64,000 nt of DNA from SPJN01 sp965229935. GTDB lineage: Bacteria; Pseudomonadota; Alphaproteobacteria; SPJN01. This document shows, in pieces, positions 55,352 through 64,000 of this stretch (position 1 is its first letter; each line of letters starts with the position of its first letter). The position numbers were made by a program, and so were the translations under genes. Below the pieces are notes generated by a model. It was not told the origin of the DNA. It searched no databases and saw only the letters and a program-made list of their open reading frames with translations. The DNA is taken from assembly GCA_965229935.1 (NCBI GenBank), contig CBDDKB010000002.1, positions 1,364,001 through 1,428,000 of the forward strand, read 5' to 3'.

Positions 55352-55493
55352 ACAGAGCCGATCAAGCGCGTATCGCGCGATTATCCACAACAAATAGGCA
55401 ATATGAGGCCAATTTGGCCCTTAATTCGCCCCAATCAGCCATGAAATCCAGCCAATTAGGACAAATTCAGCGTATTTAGCGCGATTTTCTGCC

Positions 55494-56114
55494 TCAGGAG
55501 GCTGATTCGGGACGCTTTTCGTAGATCTCGTCGATCAAACCGAATTCCTTCGCCTCTTCAGGGCTCATGAACCGGTCACGCTCCAAGGTTTCGGCAATCA
55601 CATCCATCGGCTGGCCGGTATGTTTGGCATATATACCATTCAACTTTTCACGCACCTTCAAAATTTCCTGCGCCTGAATGTGGATGTCTGTCGCTTGGCC
55701 CTGTGCGCCACCTGACGGCTGATGCACCATGATGCGCGCGTTGGGAGTGGAAAAGCGCATCCCCGGCTCTCCCGCCGCCAGCAGCAGCGATCCCATGGAA
55801 CAGGCTTGGCCTGAACACACGGTTGCTACGGGGCTGCGGATATATTGCATCGTGTCATAGATGGCGAGCCCTGAGGTCACAACGCCGCCGGGCGAGTTGA
55901 TATACATGTAAATTTCTTTCTTGGGGTTCTCTGCCTCCAAGAACAGTAGCTGGGCCTGCAACAGCCCTGCCATCATGTCTTCAACCTGCCCACTGACAAA
56001 TACGATCCGCTGTTTGAGCAGCAGTGAATAAATATCATAGGCACGCTCGCCCCGGCTGGTCTGTTCAACCACCATGGGGACAAGGCCGCTCATCATCTGT
56101 ATCGGATCTTGCAT
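55494..56114 (-). CDS. clpP: ATP-dependent Clp protease proteolytic subunit
   Basis: Tetradecameric serine protease partner of ClpX and ClpA. The 206 residues have the catalytic triad Ser106 (GQACSMGS), His131 (IMVHQPSG) and Asp180 (ERDRFMS). The short N-terminal stretch before the axial loop agrees with the family. It lies downstream of tig, but with a terminator between, so it has its own promoter. Confidence 0.97.
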   Translation of the reverse strand: MQDPIQMMSGLVPMVVEQTSRGERAYDIYSLLLKQRIVFVSGQVEDMMAGLLQAQLLFLEAENPKKEIYMYINSPGGVVTSGLAIYDTMQYIRSPVATVCSGQACSMGSLLLAAGEPGMRFSTPNARIMVHQPSGGAQGQATDIHIQAQEILKVREKLNGIYAKHTGQPMDVIAETLERDRFMSPEEAKEFGLIDEIYEKRPESAS

Positions 56115-56189
56115 ATCAGGCTCCTGAGAAAGTCTGGCCCAGAACGGACCAGCTGATCAAATCGAAATCTATACTGCTAAACATAATAA

Positions 56190-56238
56190 GACCCCGCCAT
56201 CTTGCAAGTGCCCATGACACTTTTCAGACGACGGGGTC
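56190..56238 (-). terminator. Structured terminator downstream of tig
   Basis: On the minus strand GACCCCG pairs with CGGGGTC (outer 7 bp), enclosing AAGTG/CACTT, and is followed by TTATTATGTTT. It lies after the palindromic repeat copy B and before the clpP start. Confidence 0.55.
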
Positions 56239-56247
56239 CATAATTTG

Positions 56248-56310
56248 TTTACTGAAAACAAGTGGTCCGACTACGAAGCGGCACCGGATCTAAACCTCAT
56301 TTTCAGTAAA
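56248..56310 (+). repeat. Palindromic repeat element, copy B
   Basis: 63 bp with perfect 11-bp arms, TTTACTGAAAA (56248-56258) and TTTTCAGTAAA (56300-56310). The middle holds GTGGTCCGACTACGAAGC and GGATCTAAACC, nearly the same as copies A and C, whose arms are different. It lies 10 nt past the tig stop codon, with the core on the strand opposite to tig. Confidence 0.8.
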
Positions 56311-56320
56311 TACAGGAAGC

Positions 56321-57667
56321 TTAAACGATTTCGTCGTCTTCCATCGGCGCTTTCAGCTCTTCCTCTGTCACGGTTTTTTCCGTCACATCGGCAAGTTCAA
56401 GCACGTAATCAACGACTTTTTCCTCGATCAACGGCGCACGTAGCTGGGCCATTGCGCTTGGGTCTTTCTGATAAAATTCAAAGACCTGTTGTTCCTGACC
56501 GGGGAAATTGCGTGCCTGCTGGAAGATAGCCTGTGTCAGCTCTTCTTGCGATACTTCGATATTGGCTTTGCGGCCAATTTCAGCAAGGGCGAGGCCAAGA
56601 CGCACACGCCGTTCGGCGATGGTCTTGTATTCTTCCTTATACTCGTCCTCTGACTTTTCCATATCGTCAAAGGTTTTGCTTTCATGTTCCATCTGGTGTT
56701 CGAATTGATGCCAGATCTGATGGAACTCAGCGTCGAGCAAGCCTTCGGGCACATCAAACTTCAAAGCAGTGTCAAGCTGATCCAGAAGATCGCGCTTTAG
56801 CTTTTCACGGCTGAATGAACCGAATTCATTTTCAACCTGTTCTTTCAAACGGCCTGTCAGTTCTTCCAGATTTTCCATGCCGAAATTCTTGGCGAACTCA
56901 TCATCAATTACGGTGTCCATCGGGGACTGAACCGCATTGACCTTGCAGGCAAAGACGGCGTCTTTACCGGCCAGATGATCAGCCTGATAGTCTTCGGGGA
57001 AAGTCACATTGACGTCCAGCTCATCACCGACCTTCACGCCAACCAACTGGTCTTCAAAGCCGGGGATAAAGGTGTTGGAACCAAGCACAAGGTTCACACC
57101 TTCTGCAGAACCGCCCTCAAAGGCTTCGCCATCTACTGTACCAACAAAGTCGATATTGACCTGATCATTGGTTTCTGCGGCTGCGCCTTCGTCACGATCT
57201 TCGAATGACCGCTGACCATCAGCAAGCTGCTGCAGACGCTTTTGCACTTCATCATCGGAAACTTCTGCGACCTGCTTTTCAAGCTTAACGGTGCTGAAAT
57301 CATGTTCCGGCACATCAGGTAGTGTTTCCAGTTTCATGGTGAATTCGATATCCTGCCCTTCAACCGGGCCTTTGAAATCTTCACCAAAGTCAATGTCGGG
57401 CTGCATGGCGGGGCGCAATTCACGCTCTTCCAATGTGGACTGCATGGCATGCTGCAAAGCTTCCTGGAACACTTCGTTCAACAGGCTATCGCCAAAGCGT
57501 TGCTTCACAACATTCTCAGGGACTTTACCGGGGCGGAAGCCGGGCAGCTTGATCTGGTCCTTAACTTCGGCAATTTTGGCATCAACCTTGGCTGCAATGT
57601 CCGCAGCAGGCAGGGTGATTTTCAATTCATGTTTCAGCCCTTCGGCTGATACTTCGGTGACGTTCAT
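56321..57667 (-). CDS. tig: Trigger factor
   Basis: Ribosome-bound chaperone with peptidyl-prolyl isomerase activity. The 448 residues from ATG 57667 (MNVTEVSAEG) have the ribosome-docking loop GFRPGKVP (43-50), the FKBP domain (about 160-245) and the helical C-terminal arms. A start four codons upstream lacks a ribosome binding site. The tig-clpP-clpX-lon order is the classical one. Confidence 0.96.
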   Translation of the reverse strand: MNVTEVSAEGLKHELKITLPAADIAAKVDAKIAEVKDQIKLPGFRPGKVPENVVKQRFGDSLLNEVFQEALQHAMQSTLEERELRPAMQPDIDFGEDFKGPVEGQDIEFTMKLETLPDVPEHDFSTVKLEKQVAEVSDDEVQKRLQQLADGQRSFEDRDEGAAAETNDQVNIDFVGTVDGEAFEGGSAEGVNLVLGSNTFIPGFEDQLVGVKVGDELDVNVTFPEDYQADHLAGKDAVFACKVNAVQSPMDTVIDDEFAKNFGMENLEELTGRLKEQVENEFGSFSREKLKRDLLDQLDTALKFDVPEGLLDAEFHQIWHQFEHQMEHESKTFDDMEKSEDEYKEEYKTIAERRVRLGLALAEIGRKANIEVSQEELTQAIFQQARNFPGQEQQVFEFYQKDPSAMAQLRAPLIEEKVVDYVLELADVTEKTVTEEELKAPMEDDEIV

Positions 57668-57718
57668 TGCGCGTCTCACTTCATAAACAAATTTCGACAG
57701 GGCCTTCTAAGATCGCCT

Positions 57719-57803
57719 TGGTGCGGGTGGAGGGACTTGAACCCCCACGCCTCGCGGCACTAGAACCTAAATCTAGCGTGTCTACCAATTCCACCACACC
57801 CGC
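57719..57803 (-). tRNA. tRNA-Leu (TAG)
   Basis: 85 nt on the minus strand with the long variable arm of class II tRNAs: acceptor GCGGGTG/CACCCGC, anticodon stem CTAGA/TCTAG with loop TTTAGGT giving anticodon TAG, variable arm TGCCGCGAGGCG, T loop TTCAAGT, and encoded CCA. Reads CTN codons, mainly CTA and CTG. Confidence 0.96.
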
Positions 57804-57870
57804 ATCGGCAATCATTCAGACAAGGCCCGCTTGTTATCCTGATAGACTTGGATAACCGCTATTGCTTGCC

Positions 57871-57899
57871 CAAAACAGAAGGCCGGGCGAATTGCCCGG
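57871..57899 (-). terminator. Terminator of the NAD(P)HX repair gene
   Basis: CCGGGC (57883-57888) and GCCCGG (57894-57899) form a 6-bp stem with a five-base loop; on the minus strand it is followed by CCTTCTGTTTTG. It separates the 58-kb gene cluster from tRNA-Leu. Confidence 0.5.
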
Positions 57900-58046
57900 T
57901 ACCCTTTGAACGGCGGTCTATAGCACCACCCTAGGCGCAACAAAAGCGCCAATTTCGGGAAAAAAGCGCGGCGGAAGGGCACATCGCGCCATATTTGCCC
58001 CCATTAGCCGTGGAAACAGCCCCTGTCGCACTGAATTCAGGGCATT

Positions 58047-59549
58047 TTACGGCTCGTCACCGCCGCCGAAATGCAGCGATTCGATCACGCGCCCCAACAT
58101 ATCGGGCAAATCTTCGGCTATCAGGCCTATGCCATAATCGCTGCCAGCCTGCCCGTGCAGCCAAACGCCTGCGCAGGCCGCCTCAAACGGCATCATGCCT
58201 TGTGCTAGCAGCCCACCAATAATGCCGGCAAGAACATCGCCCGATCCGGCAGTCCCAAGTTCTGGCCCCGCATTGTCATTAATGGCAAAGCGCCAATCGG
58301 GCGACGCTATGACCGTATCAGGCCCCTTCAGTACAACAACCGCCCCTGATTGGACCGCCGCAGCCATCGCCTGTTCAAGCCTTGAGGCGCCTTCTTTAAA
58401 CAAACGCGCAAACTCCCCCTCATGCGGGGTAAGGACAGCCGGGTTTGGCCGCACTTTAAGAGTATCAAACAAGGTGTCCGGGTCATCTTGGAAACTGGTC
58501 AGCGCATCGGCATCAAGCACAAGCGCAGCAGGCGCGGCACAGGCGGCAAGCACAGCTTCACGCGTTGCCTCACCCACGCCGTTCGCGGGCCCAACAATGA
58601 CCGCATTGCGGCGCGCATCGTCAAGCAAGGGGGCGAAGCCGCCGCCCTCACCCTCACCATCCCGTTCGCAATCAATCATGATCGCGGTTAGGTGATTGGC
58701 CAAAACCATCTGCGCAGATGGCGGCCCCGCCACCGTTACAAGCCCCGCACCAACACGCAGGCCAGCCATCGCCGCCATGCGCGCGGCACCGGTTTTGGTC
58801 ATACCGCCAGAACGAACCAGCATATGCCCGCGCGTATATTTGTGCCCTTCACTATCTGGCACTGGAAACTGATGCATCCACAGGCCCGGACTGTTATGCG
58901 CGCCCTTTGCCTCAACCGCCTGCAAGGCTGTGTCCGGTATGCCGATATCGCGGACGCAAATCTCTCCGCAATAGGTCCGCCCCGGATAAAGCAAGTGCCC
59001 CGGCTTCGCCCGAAAGAATGTCACTGTGAAATCAGCCTCTACCGCTGTGCCGCCCACAGCGCCAGTGTCACCATCAACACCGGAAGGCACATCCACCGCC
59101 ATAATATTGGCAGCGCTGTCATTCACGCGATCAATCAAGTTGGCAATGTCACCTTCGATAGCGCGCGCCAACCCTGCCCCGAAAAGACAATCAACGATCA
59201 AACCGACATCATCGGAAACCAAGTCTGGCGAAAGGGCCAAACAGTCCCCCTGCCACTTGTCAGCCATGGTCGCCGCATCACCCTTCAGAGCTGCACGGTC
59301 ACCCAACAATCCAATCGTGACCGGCCAACAGGCATCGGCAAGCAAGCGCGCAATCACAAACCCATCGCCACCATTATTGCCGGGGCCACACAGAACCAAT
59401 GTCGGGCATGGGTCTATACGGGCAAGAATCTCATCAACACAGGCCTGCCCGGCATTTTCCATCAAGGCTAGGGATGGCACGCCCTGACTAACCGCATGCT
59501 GGTCGGCAGCATACATTTGTTTGACTGTCAGCAGATCATGATAGGGCAT
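58047..59549 (-). CDS. nnr: Bifunctional NAD(P)HX epimerase/dehydratase
   Basis: Repairs hydrated NADH and NADPH: the N-terminal YjeF domain epimerises NAD(P)HX and the C-terminal ribokinase-like domain dehydrates it with ADP or ATP. The 500 residues include GPGNNGGDG (55-63) in the first domain and GTAGSGDVLAG in the second. Length as in E. coli YjeF. It stands 23 bp after the amidase on the same strand. Confidence 0.94.
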   Translation of the reverse strand: MPYHDLLTVKQMYAADQHAVSQGVPSLALMENAGQACVDEILARIDPCPTLVLCGPGNNGGDGFVIARLLADACWPVTIGLLGDRAALKGDAATMADKWQGDCLALSPDLVSDDVGLIVDCLFGAGLARAIEGDIANLIDRVNDSAANIMAVDVPSGVDGDTGAVGGTAVEADFTVTFFRAKPGHLLYPGRTYCGEICVRDIGIPDTALQAVEAKGAHNSPGLWMHQFPVPDSEGHKYTRGHMLVRSGGMTKTGAARMAAMAGLRVGAGLVTVAGPPSAQMVLANHLTAIMIDCERDGEGEGGGFAPLLDDARRNAVIVGPANGVGEATREAVLAACAAPAALVLDADALTSFQDDPDTLFDTLKVRPNPAVLTPHEGEFARLFKEGASRLEQAMAAAVQSGAVVVLKGPDTVIASPDWRFAINDNAGPELGTAGSGDVLAGIIGGLLAQGMMPFEAACAGVWLHGQAGSDYGIGLIAEDLPDMLGRVIESLHFGGGDEP

Positions 59550-59572
59550 ATTACGGCCTCCTCAGTCCTGCA

Positions 59573-60988
59573 TTATAGCGCCGGGTGGAGCGTGTGCCAG
59601 TCTGTTGCCCGTTGATAAACACCTGCAATCGTCAGGGCGAGATCATCACGGAATTGCGGCGCCACCACCTGCAAGGACAAGGGCATACCATCCTGACTGA
59701 AGCCGCAAGGCACTGCCGCAGCGGGCTGTTGGGTCAGGTTGAATGGATATGTGAAAGGCGTCCAACTTTCCCACGTACCAGCACCGGGTTTGCTGTTATC
59801 AGGTCCGCCGGGATAATTGGCACCAACCTCAAACGCCGGGATGGGCATTTGCGGCGTTAATAGCCCATGAAAGCCATCCATTGCCTGACGCATGTCACTG
59901 CCGAATGTTTCGCGCGCCTTGATAGCAAGCTGAAAGTCGCGGCGACTGATTTGGCGCCCCTGATCGACTACATATTGCAGGCCCGGATCAATCAAGGCGA
60001 ATTGATCATCCGGTAAGTCTTCCAATAAGAAGGCAGCGCCGCCATACCAAAGCACCTTGAAAATCTCGACCGGGTCGTCGAACAGTTTTGGCGCATCGAC
60101 CAATTTTGCGCCCTGCCCCTCTAGCACTTTCAGCGCTTCTTCAAACGCTGAGGCGACATCGGGGTGCACGTCAACAAATCCCAGATCAGCACTGACCATC
60201 AGGCGTGTTTTGTCCGGCAACGGCGCTGTCGCCGCCTTATGCCAGTCAATTGCAGCGTCTGGCAAATGATACCAATCACGCGCGTCGGGCTTGGCAAGTT
60301 CATTCAGGAACAGGCCAAGGTCTTCAACCGTGCGGGCCATAGGCCCCACATGCGCAACCGTACCAAATGGCGACAAAGGAAAGGCCGGGACGCGGCCATA
60401 GCTTGGCTTAAGACCCGACACGCCTGAGAACGCCGCAGGAATACGGATTGACCCGCCGCCATCAGTCCCCGTTGCGATGGGGCACAATCCAGCGGCAAGT
60501 GCTGCACCACTTCCGCCACTTGATGCACCGGGTGTCCGTTCCAAGTTCCACGGGTTCCGCGTTATGCCCGTCAGCGGGTTATCATTTGTGCCCTTCCACC
60601 CAAACTCAGGTGTGGTGGTTTTGCCGATCAGGACGGCGCCCGCCTCCTTCAAGCGCGCAACGGAAGGCGCGTCCACATCCCATGGGCTGCTTGGGTCTAT
60701 AGTTTTGGACCCGCGCAAGGTCGGCCAGCCCGTTGTCAGCAAGATATCCTTGATCGCGACGGGTACACCATCAAGCGGCCCAATCGGCTGCCCGGCTGCA
60801 AACCTTGCTGTCGCCTCATCCGCCTGTCTTTGCGTTTCCCCCTCATCAACAAGGCAAAAACAATTGATGTCACCATCAAGCTGTTTGATACGTGCCAGCA
60901 AGTGATCAACAACGGCACGAGGCGTCAGGTCACCCGCGCGATAGGCAGCGCCAAGTTCAGCAGCGCTCATCCATTCGATTGCTGTCAT
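59573..60988 (-). CDS. Amidase (amidase signature family)
   Basis: Ser-cisSer-Lys hydrolase of unknown amide substrate. The 471 residues from ATG 60988 (MTAIEWMSA) contain Lys80 (VAIKD), Ser156 (GASSGGSG) and Ser180 (GGSIRIP), matching the GatA catalytic triad spacing. It is unlikely to be GatA itself: no gatC or gatB is near, and the C-terminal half differs. It follows the histidine phosphatase stop as TAA-T-ATG, so the two are probably co-translated. Confidence 0.88.
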   Translation of the reverse strand: MTAIEWMSAAELGAAYRAGDLTPRAVVDHLLARIKQLDGDINCFCLVDEGETQRQADEATARFAAGQPIGPLDGVPVAIKDILLTTGWPTLRGSKTIDPSSPWDVDAPSVARLKEAGAVLIGKTTTPEFGWKGTNDNPLTGITRNPWNLERTPGASSGGSGAALAAGLCPIATGTDGGGSIRIPAAFSGVSGLKPSYGRVPAFPLSPFGTVAHVGPMARTVEDLGLFLNELAKPDARDWYHLPDAAIDWHKAATAPLPDKTRLMVSADLGFVDVHPDVASAFEEALKVLEGQGAKLVDAPKLFDDPVEIFKVLWYGGAAFLLEDLPDDQFALIDPGLQYVVDQGRQISRRDFQLAIKARETFGSDMRQAMDGFHGLLTPQMPIPAFEVGANYPGGPDNSKPGAGTWESWTPFTYPFNLTQQPAAAVPCGFSQDGMPLSLQVVAPQFRDDLALTIAGVYQRATDWHTLHPAL

Positions 60989-60989
60989 A

Positions 60990-61544
60990 TTACCGTACCA
61001 CCGTGTCCGCTTCGCGGCCCTGTTCGACAAGGGTCAACTTGCCTTCGGTAAGGTCAAAAGTTGTGACTGAACAATTATCGGGCTTAAACACAATCACCGC
61101 ATCAGACCCCGCGGCGTGCCCAGCTAACACATTAATCGCAATAAAGTGACTGAAGATGACCTGATCGCCCTCCCCCTCAAGCGCGAGCACATAATCAAGC
61201 ACGGACTGTTTCCAGTCCTGAATTTCAGTTTCAGTATCTGACCAATTCCCCATCATTAGTTTACGCAGCCATGTGGTCCGCTCCTCAAGGCCCATACCGA
61301 GTGAAGGAAGCTCTGCCACCTCAGGCGTTATGGTCGGCACTTGGCCCCACATCGCCGCCAAGGGTGCTGCCGTTTCCTGACAGCGCATAAGCGGGCTGGT
61401 GCGGATGGGCTGTTGCGGCAGCCTGTTCAGCACTTGGGCGACCGCATCTGCCTGCCCCTGCCCCTTTTCTGACAGGCCCGGATCAGCATGCCCGTCCCAA
61501 CCGCTGGCCGCTTCACCGTGACGGATAAATGTTAGCTTGGTCAT
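60990..61544 (-). CDS. Histidine phosphatase family protein
   Basis: 184 residues of the phosphoglycerate mutase/SixA superfamily. The catalytic RHGE is at 8-11, a conserved Arg follows in RTSPLMRC, and the second His lies in FSHFIAIN. The fold and length suit a small-molecule or protein phosphatase; the substrate cannot be told. It lies 18 bp after the thiolase-like gene and directly before the amidase. Confidence 0.85.
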   Translation of the reverse strand: MTKLTFIRHGEAASGWDGHADPGLSEKGQGQADAVAQVLNRLPQQPIRTSPLMRCQETAAPLAAMWGQVPTITPEVAELPSLGMGLEERTTWLRKLMMGNWSDTETEIQDWKQSVLDYVLALEGEGDQVIFSHFIAINVLAGHAAGSDAVIVFKPDNCSVTTFDLTEGKLTLVEQGREADTVVR

Positions 61545-61562
61545 AAAGGTCTGCCTTTTTCG

Positions 61563-63113
61563 TCAATTTCCGGGTGTAAAGATATTCAGGCCATCAACTT
61601 TCGTCACAGTGCCCGGGCGTCCAAGACTATCCCGTTCCTGCAAGTCATTCAGTGTAATGGCATCATTGGGTGTGTTGGCAATGAAGCGGCTCCCGTTCGC
61701 CAGGCGACCAATAATGATCCCCCGTTCCGGCCCGTGCCGACCATGCACAATCGTATAGGTTTCGATGGTCGCATCACCTTCGGGGTTTTCTTCCAGCACT
61801 GGCTTTGCCGGGTCATTGTCAATACCGGGCTGATAGCTCGCCTGCGCCTCACGCACCCAGGGGCCTTCCTTAGGCTCAGTACTATAAAGGCCGCAGGCAT
61901 GTTTGGTGACGAACCAGCCATTGGCTGTCACCAGCCCCTTCTTGCCCGGTTTGGCGCGCAGCTTTGCTGCCATCTCGACAATTGAATGCATCACATAGGC
62001 ACTGCCCGGCCCGCCGAAATAAGGCAGCCCGCCAGTGATGGTCAGGCCGCGCGGATCATCGAAGGGAATGCCCAGTTCCATACAGGCGATCTCGACCGCG
62101 CTGGGGAAACAGGAATAAAGATCCATAAAGTCGAGATCATCAACTGACCAATCTGCCATATCAAATGCGCGGTCTGTCATGGTGCGAATGGCAGGGCTTG
62201 AATAATAGTTCACACGTTCAGACACGTTCCAAATGTCATAGGCGTCACCACATCCATGCAGGTAAACACGCTGCTCTTCGGGGATGCCCATCTCATCCGC
62301 TGCTGCAGTTGAACACATGACAAGCGCTGCGCCCATATTGACCCGAATGATTGAGTTCAGATATTTCGGATAGGGGAAACCGATCCACCGATTGTCATCG
62401 CCGATGGTTGTCAATTCTGCGGCTGACCGCTCAATGGGGAACCAACTGTAAGGGTTGTTGGCTGCAACCTCAGTAAAGGGGGCAAACAGCCTGCCCAAAT
62501 GATCCATATGTTCCGCAATCGAATGGCCCATATGACCGCGAATGCCGTTTTCAAACAGGGGATAAATATTCACCGGAAGATCAATGCCGTGCAGCTTTTC
62601 ATGATCAGACTGACCGGGCCTGTTGGTGCCAACAATTTCAGGCTCACCGCCAGGCTCATCCGCCCAGTCATCAAGCGACAGGCCCGACTTTAACCGATTG
62701 ACCATCGTGCCCAACACTTCACAACCTGCGATCAAAGCAACATTCACACCGCCCGTTGCAATCCGTTCAGCCATATCATTGACCAACATTTGGGGTGAGT
62801 TTCCGCCCGTCGCCGCATAAATTTCTGTCGGCACACTTTCAAGGCCAAGCGACTTGGCGACTGTGCGCGGCGGATTGGTATAGCGCCCCCCCATCGCAGA
62901 GCGGACATCAGGGGAATCGACGGTAAACTCGATAACTGAAATTCCATCAAGTGCAGCGGTTACCTTGTCTGCTGCACCTGTATCATCGACAGCGAGCCGG
63001 GCAATCTTTGCCAAAAAGGCATGTGGGGTCAGCCCGTCTTCAGCAGACGATCTATCGGTAAACTCTCCCCCGCCGATCAGAACCGGTGTCCGTGGATCAA
63101 TTGAACCAGCCAT
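61563..63113 (-). CDS. Thiolase-like protein lacking the usual nucleophilic Cys
   Basis: 516 residues with a thiolase fold, as judged by the N-terminal repeat and the later HGCGDAYD and KHACGL segments. At the position of the catalytic Cys, families usually read CxSG; here the sequence is TGGNSPQ, with no Cys. Proteins of this type are often labelled acetyl-CoA acetyltransferase, but the missing nucleophile makes a normal thiolase reaction doubtful. The His of the C-terminal GHP motif seems kept as KHA. It neighbours a histidine phosphatase and an aminotransferase. Confidence 0.7.
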   Translation of the reverse strand: MAGSIDPRTPVLIGGGEFTDRSSAEDGLTPHAFLAKIARLAVDDTGAADKVTAALDGISVIEFTVDSPDVRSAMGGRYTNPPRTVAKSLGLESVPTEIYAATGGNSPQMLVNDMAERIATGGVNVALIAGCEVLGTMVNRLKSGLSLDDWADEPGGEPEIVGTNRPGQSDHEKLHGIDLPVNIYPLFENGIRGHMGHSIAEHMDHLGRLFAPFTEVAANNPYSWFPIERSAAELTTIGDDNRWIGFPYPKYLNSIIRVNMGAALVMCSTAAADEMGIPEEQRVYLHGCGDAYDIWNVSERVNYYSSPAIRTMTDRAFDMADWSVDDLDFMDLYSCFPSAVEIACMELGIPFDDPRGLTITGGLPYFGGPGSAYVMHSIVEMAAKLRAKPGKKGLVTANGWFVTKHACGLYSTEPKEGPWVREAQASYQPGIDNDPAKPVLEENPEGDATIETYTIVHGRHGPERGIIIGRLANGSRFIANTPNDAITLNDLQERDSLGRPGTVTKVDGLNIFTPGN

Positions 63114-63151
63114 CTTGTTTTCCTTCTATGGGAATGTGGATGGCTTGAGTC

Positions 63152-64000
63152 CTACCCCCTTTCCACATAGGCGGCAAGGCGCTTGACCGCCTCGTCAAGC
63201 ACTGCGTGACGCTTTGAAAAGCAAAAGCGGATGACAGTGCGCACCTCATCCGGCAGGGGCGTGCCGCTGACCCGTTCAGGCGCATAAAAAGCACTGACCG
63301 GAACCGCTGCCACACCGGCATCACGTGTAATGCGTTCACAAAATGCAGCGGCAGGCTCATCTATGCCAAGCCGGGCCTGAAGCGGGGCATAGTCAGCCGT
63401 CAGAAAATAGGTGCCCGCTGCCGGATGAACGATAAAGCCAACGCTGCGCAGCCCATCGGCCAACCGATCACGCTTTGTCTGCAGGTCTGCAGTCAGCTCA
63501 TCGAAATAGCTGTCCGGCTTACCCAACCCATAGGCCACAGCCTTTTGAAGATCAGGCGGCGTGGTGAAGGTTAAGAACTGGTGCGCCTTGCCGATCATAT
63601 TCACCAGATAAGGCGCAGCGGTAATGTAGCCGACCTTCCACCCGGTCAGTGAAAAAGTCTTCCCTGCGGATCCAACACGGATGGCGAGGTCTGCCATCCC
63701 CTCAAAACTCATTAAGGGCAAATGGCGCTGCCCGTCAAAGACCAAATGTTCATACACCTCGTCACACAATGCCGGCACCTGATGCCGAACGCAAAGCGCG
63801 GCGATTGCTGCCAACTCATCATCTGTAAACAGCTTGCCTGTTGGGTTCATAGGGGAGTTAAGAACAATCAATTTCGTTTTATCTGTGAACGCGGCCGCTA
63901 GCGCATCCAGAGGCACAGCCCAATCTGGCGGACATAATCTAACCAGCCGGGGCACGGCACCGATCTGTTCAATGATTGGCAGATAGGAATCATAAAGCGG
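63152..64000 (-). CDS. Aminotransferase class I/II, C-terminal part
   Basis: PLP-dependent aminotransferase whose N-terminus lies beyond the window edge; about 280 residues are present. Visible are the NSPMNPTGK substrate/cofactor loop, the PLP Lys in SAGKTFSLTGWK and the Arg of VIRFCFSK, which binds the carboxylate. It resembles the kynurenine/methionine aminotransferase group. The substrate is not fixed by the sequence. Confidence 0.85.
   Translation of the reverse strand, partial: PLYDSYLPIIEQIGAVPRLVRLCPPDWAVPLDALAAAFTDKTKLIVLNSPMNPTGKLFTDDELAAIAALCVRHQVPALCDEVYEHLVFDGQRHLPLMSFEGMADLAIRVGSAGKTFSLTGWKVGYITAAPYLVNMIGKAHQFLTFTTPPDLQKAVAYGLGKPDSYFDELTADLQTKRDRLADGLRSVGFIVHPAAGTYFLTADYAPLQARLGIDEPAAAFCERITRDAGVAAVPVSAFYAPERVSGTPLPDEVRTVIRFCFSKRHAVLDEAVKRLAAYVERG

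Noticed and set aside
57667..57855. 62-aa plus-strand frame containing RVEGLEPPRLAALEPK
   Set aside because: Antisense reading of tRNA-Leu.

Overview
The window is a contiguous stretch of chromosome from an alphaproteobacterium. The basis is the gene order, the fourteen-subunit nuo operon with separate nuoC and nuoD, LpxI in place of LpxH, an editing-domain-free ProRS, RNase J, a ComEC without the usual hydrolase tail, and LexA-type operators of the alphaproteobacterial form GTTC-N7-GTTC. The moderate GC content and gene set would suit a marine lineage such as SAR116, but that assignment is inference. No phage, plasmid, insertion sequence, CRISPR or rRNA was seen; nearly all of it is core genome.

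Layout: 1-6.6 kb carries the end of moeA, lexA with its own promoter and operator, comEC, gltX, and gltA behind a long structured leader. 6.7-22.3 kb (all minus strand) is an envelope and translation block: gloA, lpxB, lpxI, lpxA, fabZ, lpxD, skp, bamA, rseP, dxr, cdsA, uppS, frr, pyrH, tsf, rpsB. It covers lipid A synthesis, outer membrane protein assembly, isoprenoid and phospholipid precursors, and translation factors. 22.5-30.6 kb holds dnaE, a 33-codon gene that I predict is SOS-controlled, an alpha/beta hydrolase, lolD, lolC and proS. 30.7-48.6 kb holds a DUF1467 membrane protein, rnj, coaX, birA and the full respiratory complex I operon nuoA-N. 48.9-57.8 kb holds tRNA-Asp, tRNA-Val, tRNA-Leu, HU, a glutathione transferase and the proteostasis cluster lon, clpX, clpP, tig. 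58-64 kb holds NAD(P)HX repair, an amidase, a histidine phosphatase, a thiolase-like protein lacking the usual nucleophile, and a truncated aminotransferase.

Two things stand out. First, just upstream of dnaE there is an unlisted 33-aa single-span membrane protein (26133-26234, minus). It has a near-consensus promoter, a perfect LexA box abutting the -35 element, a second near-perfect box just past the predicted start of transcription, and a good ribosome binding site. It resembles in kind the SOS-induced division inhibitor SidA of Caulobacter. Second, a repeated palindromic element occurs three times (6655-6709, 22485-22547, 56248-56310), each 5-11 nt past the stop codon of a minus-strand gene. 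The arms differ completely between copies but stay complementary, while the core between them is conserved. This looks like an undescribed structured repeat or RNA motif.
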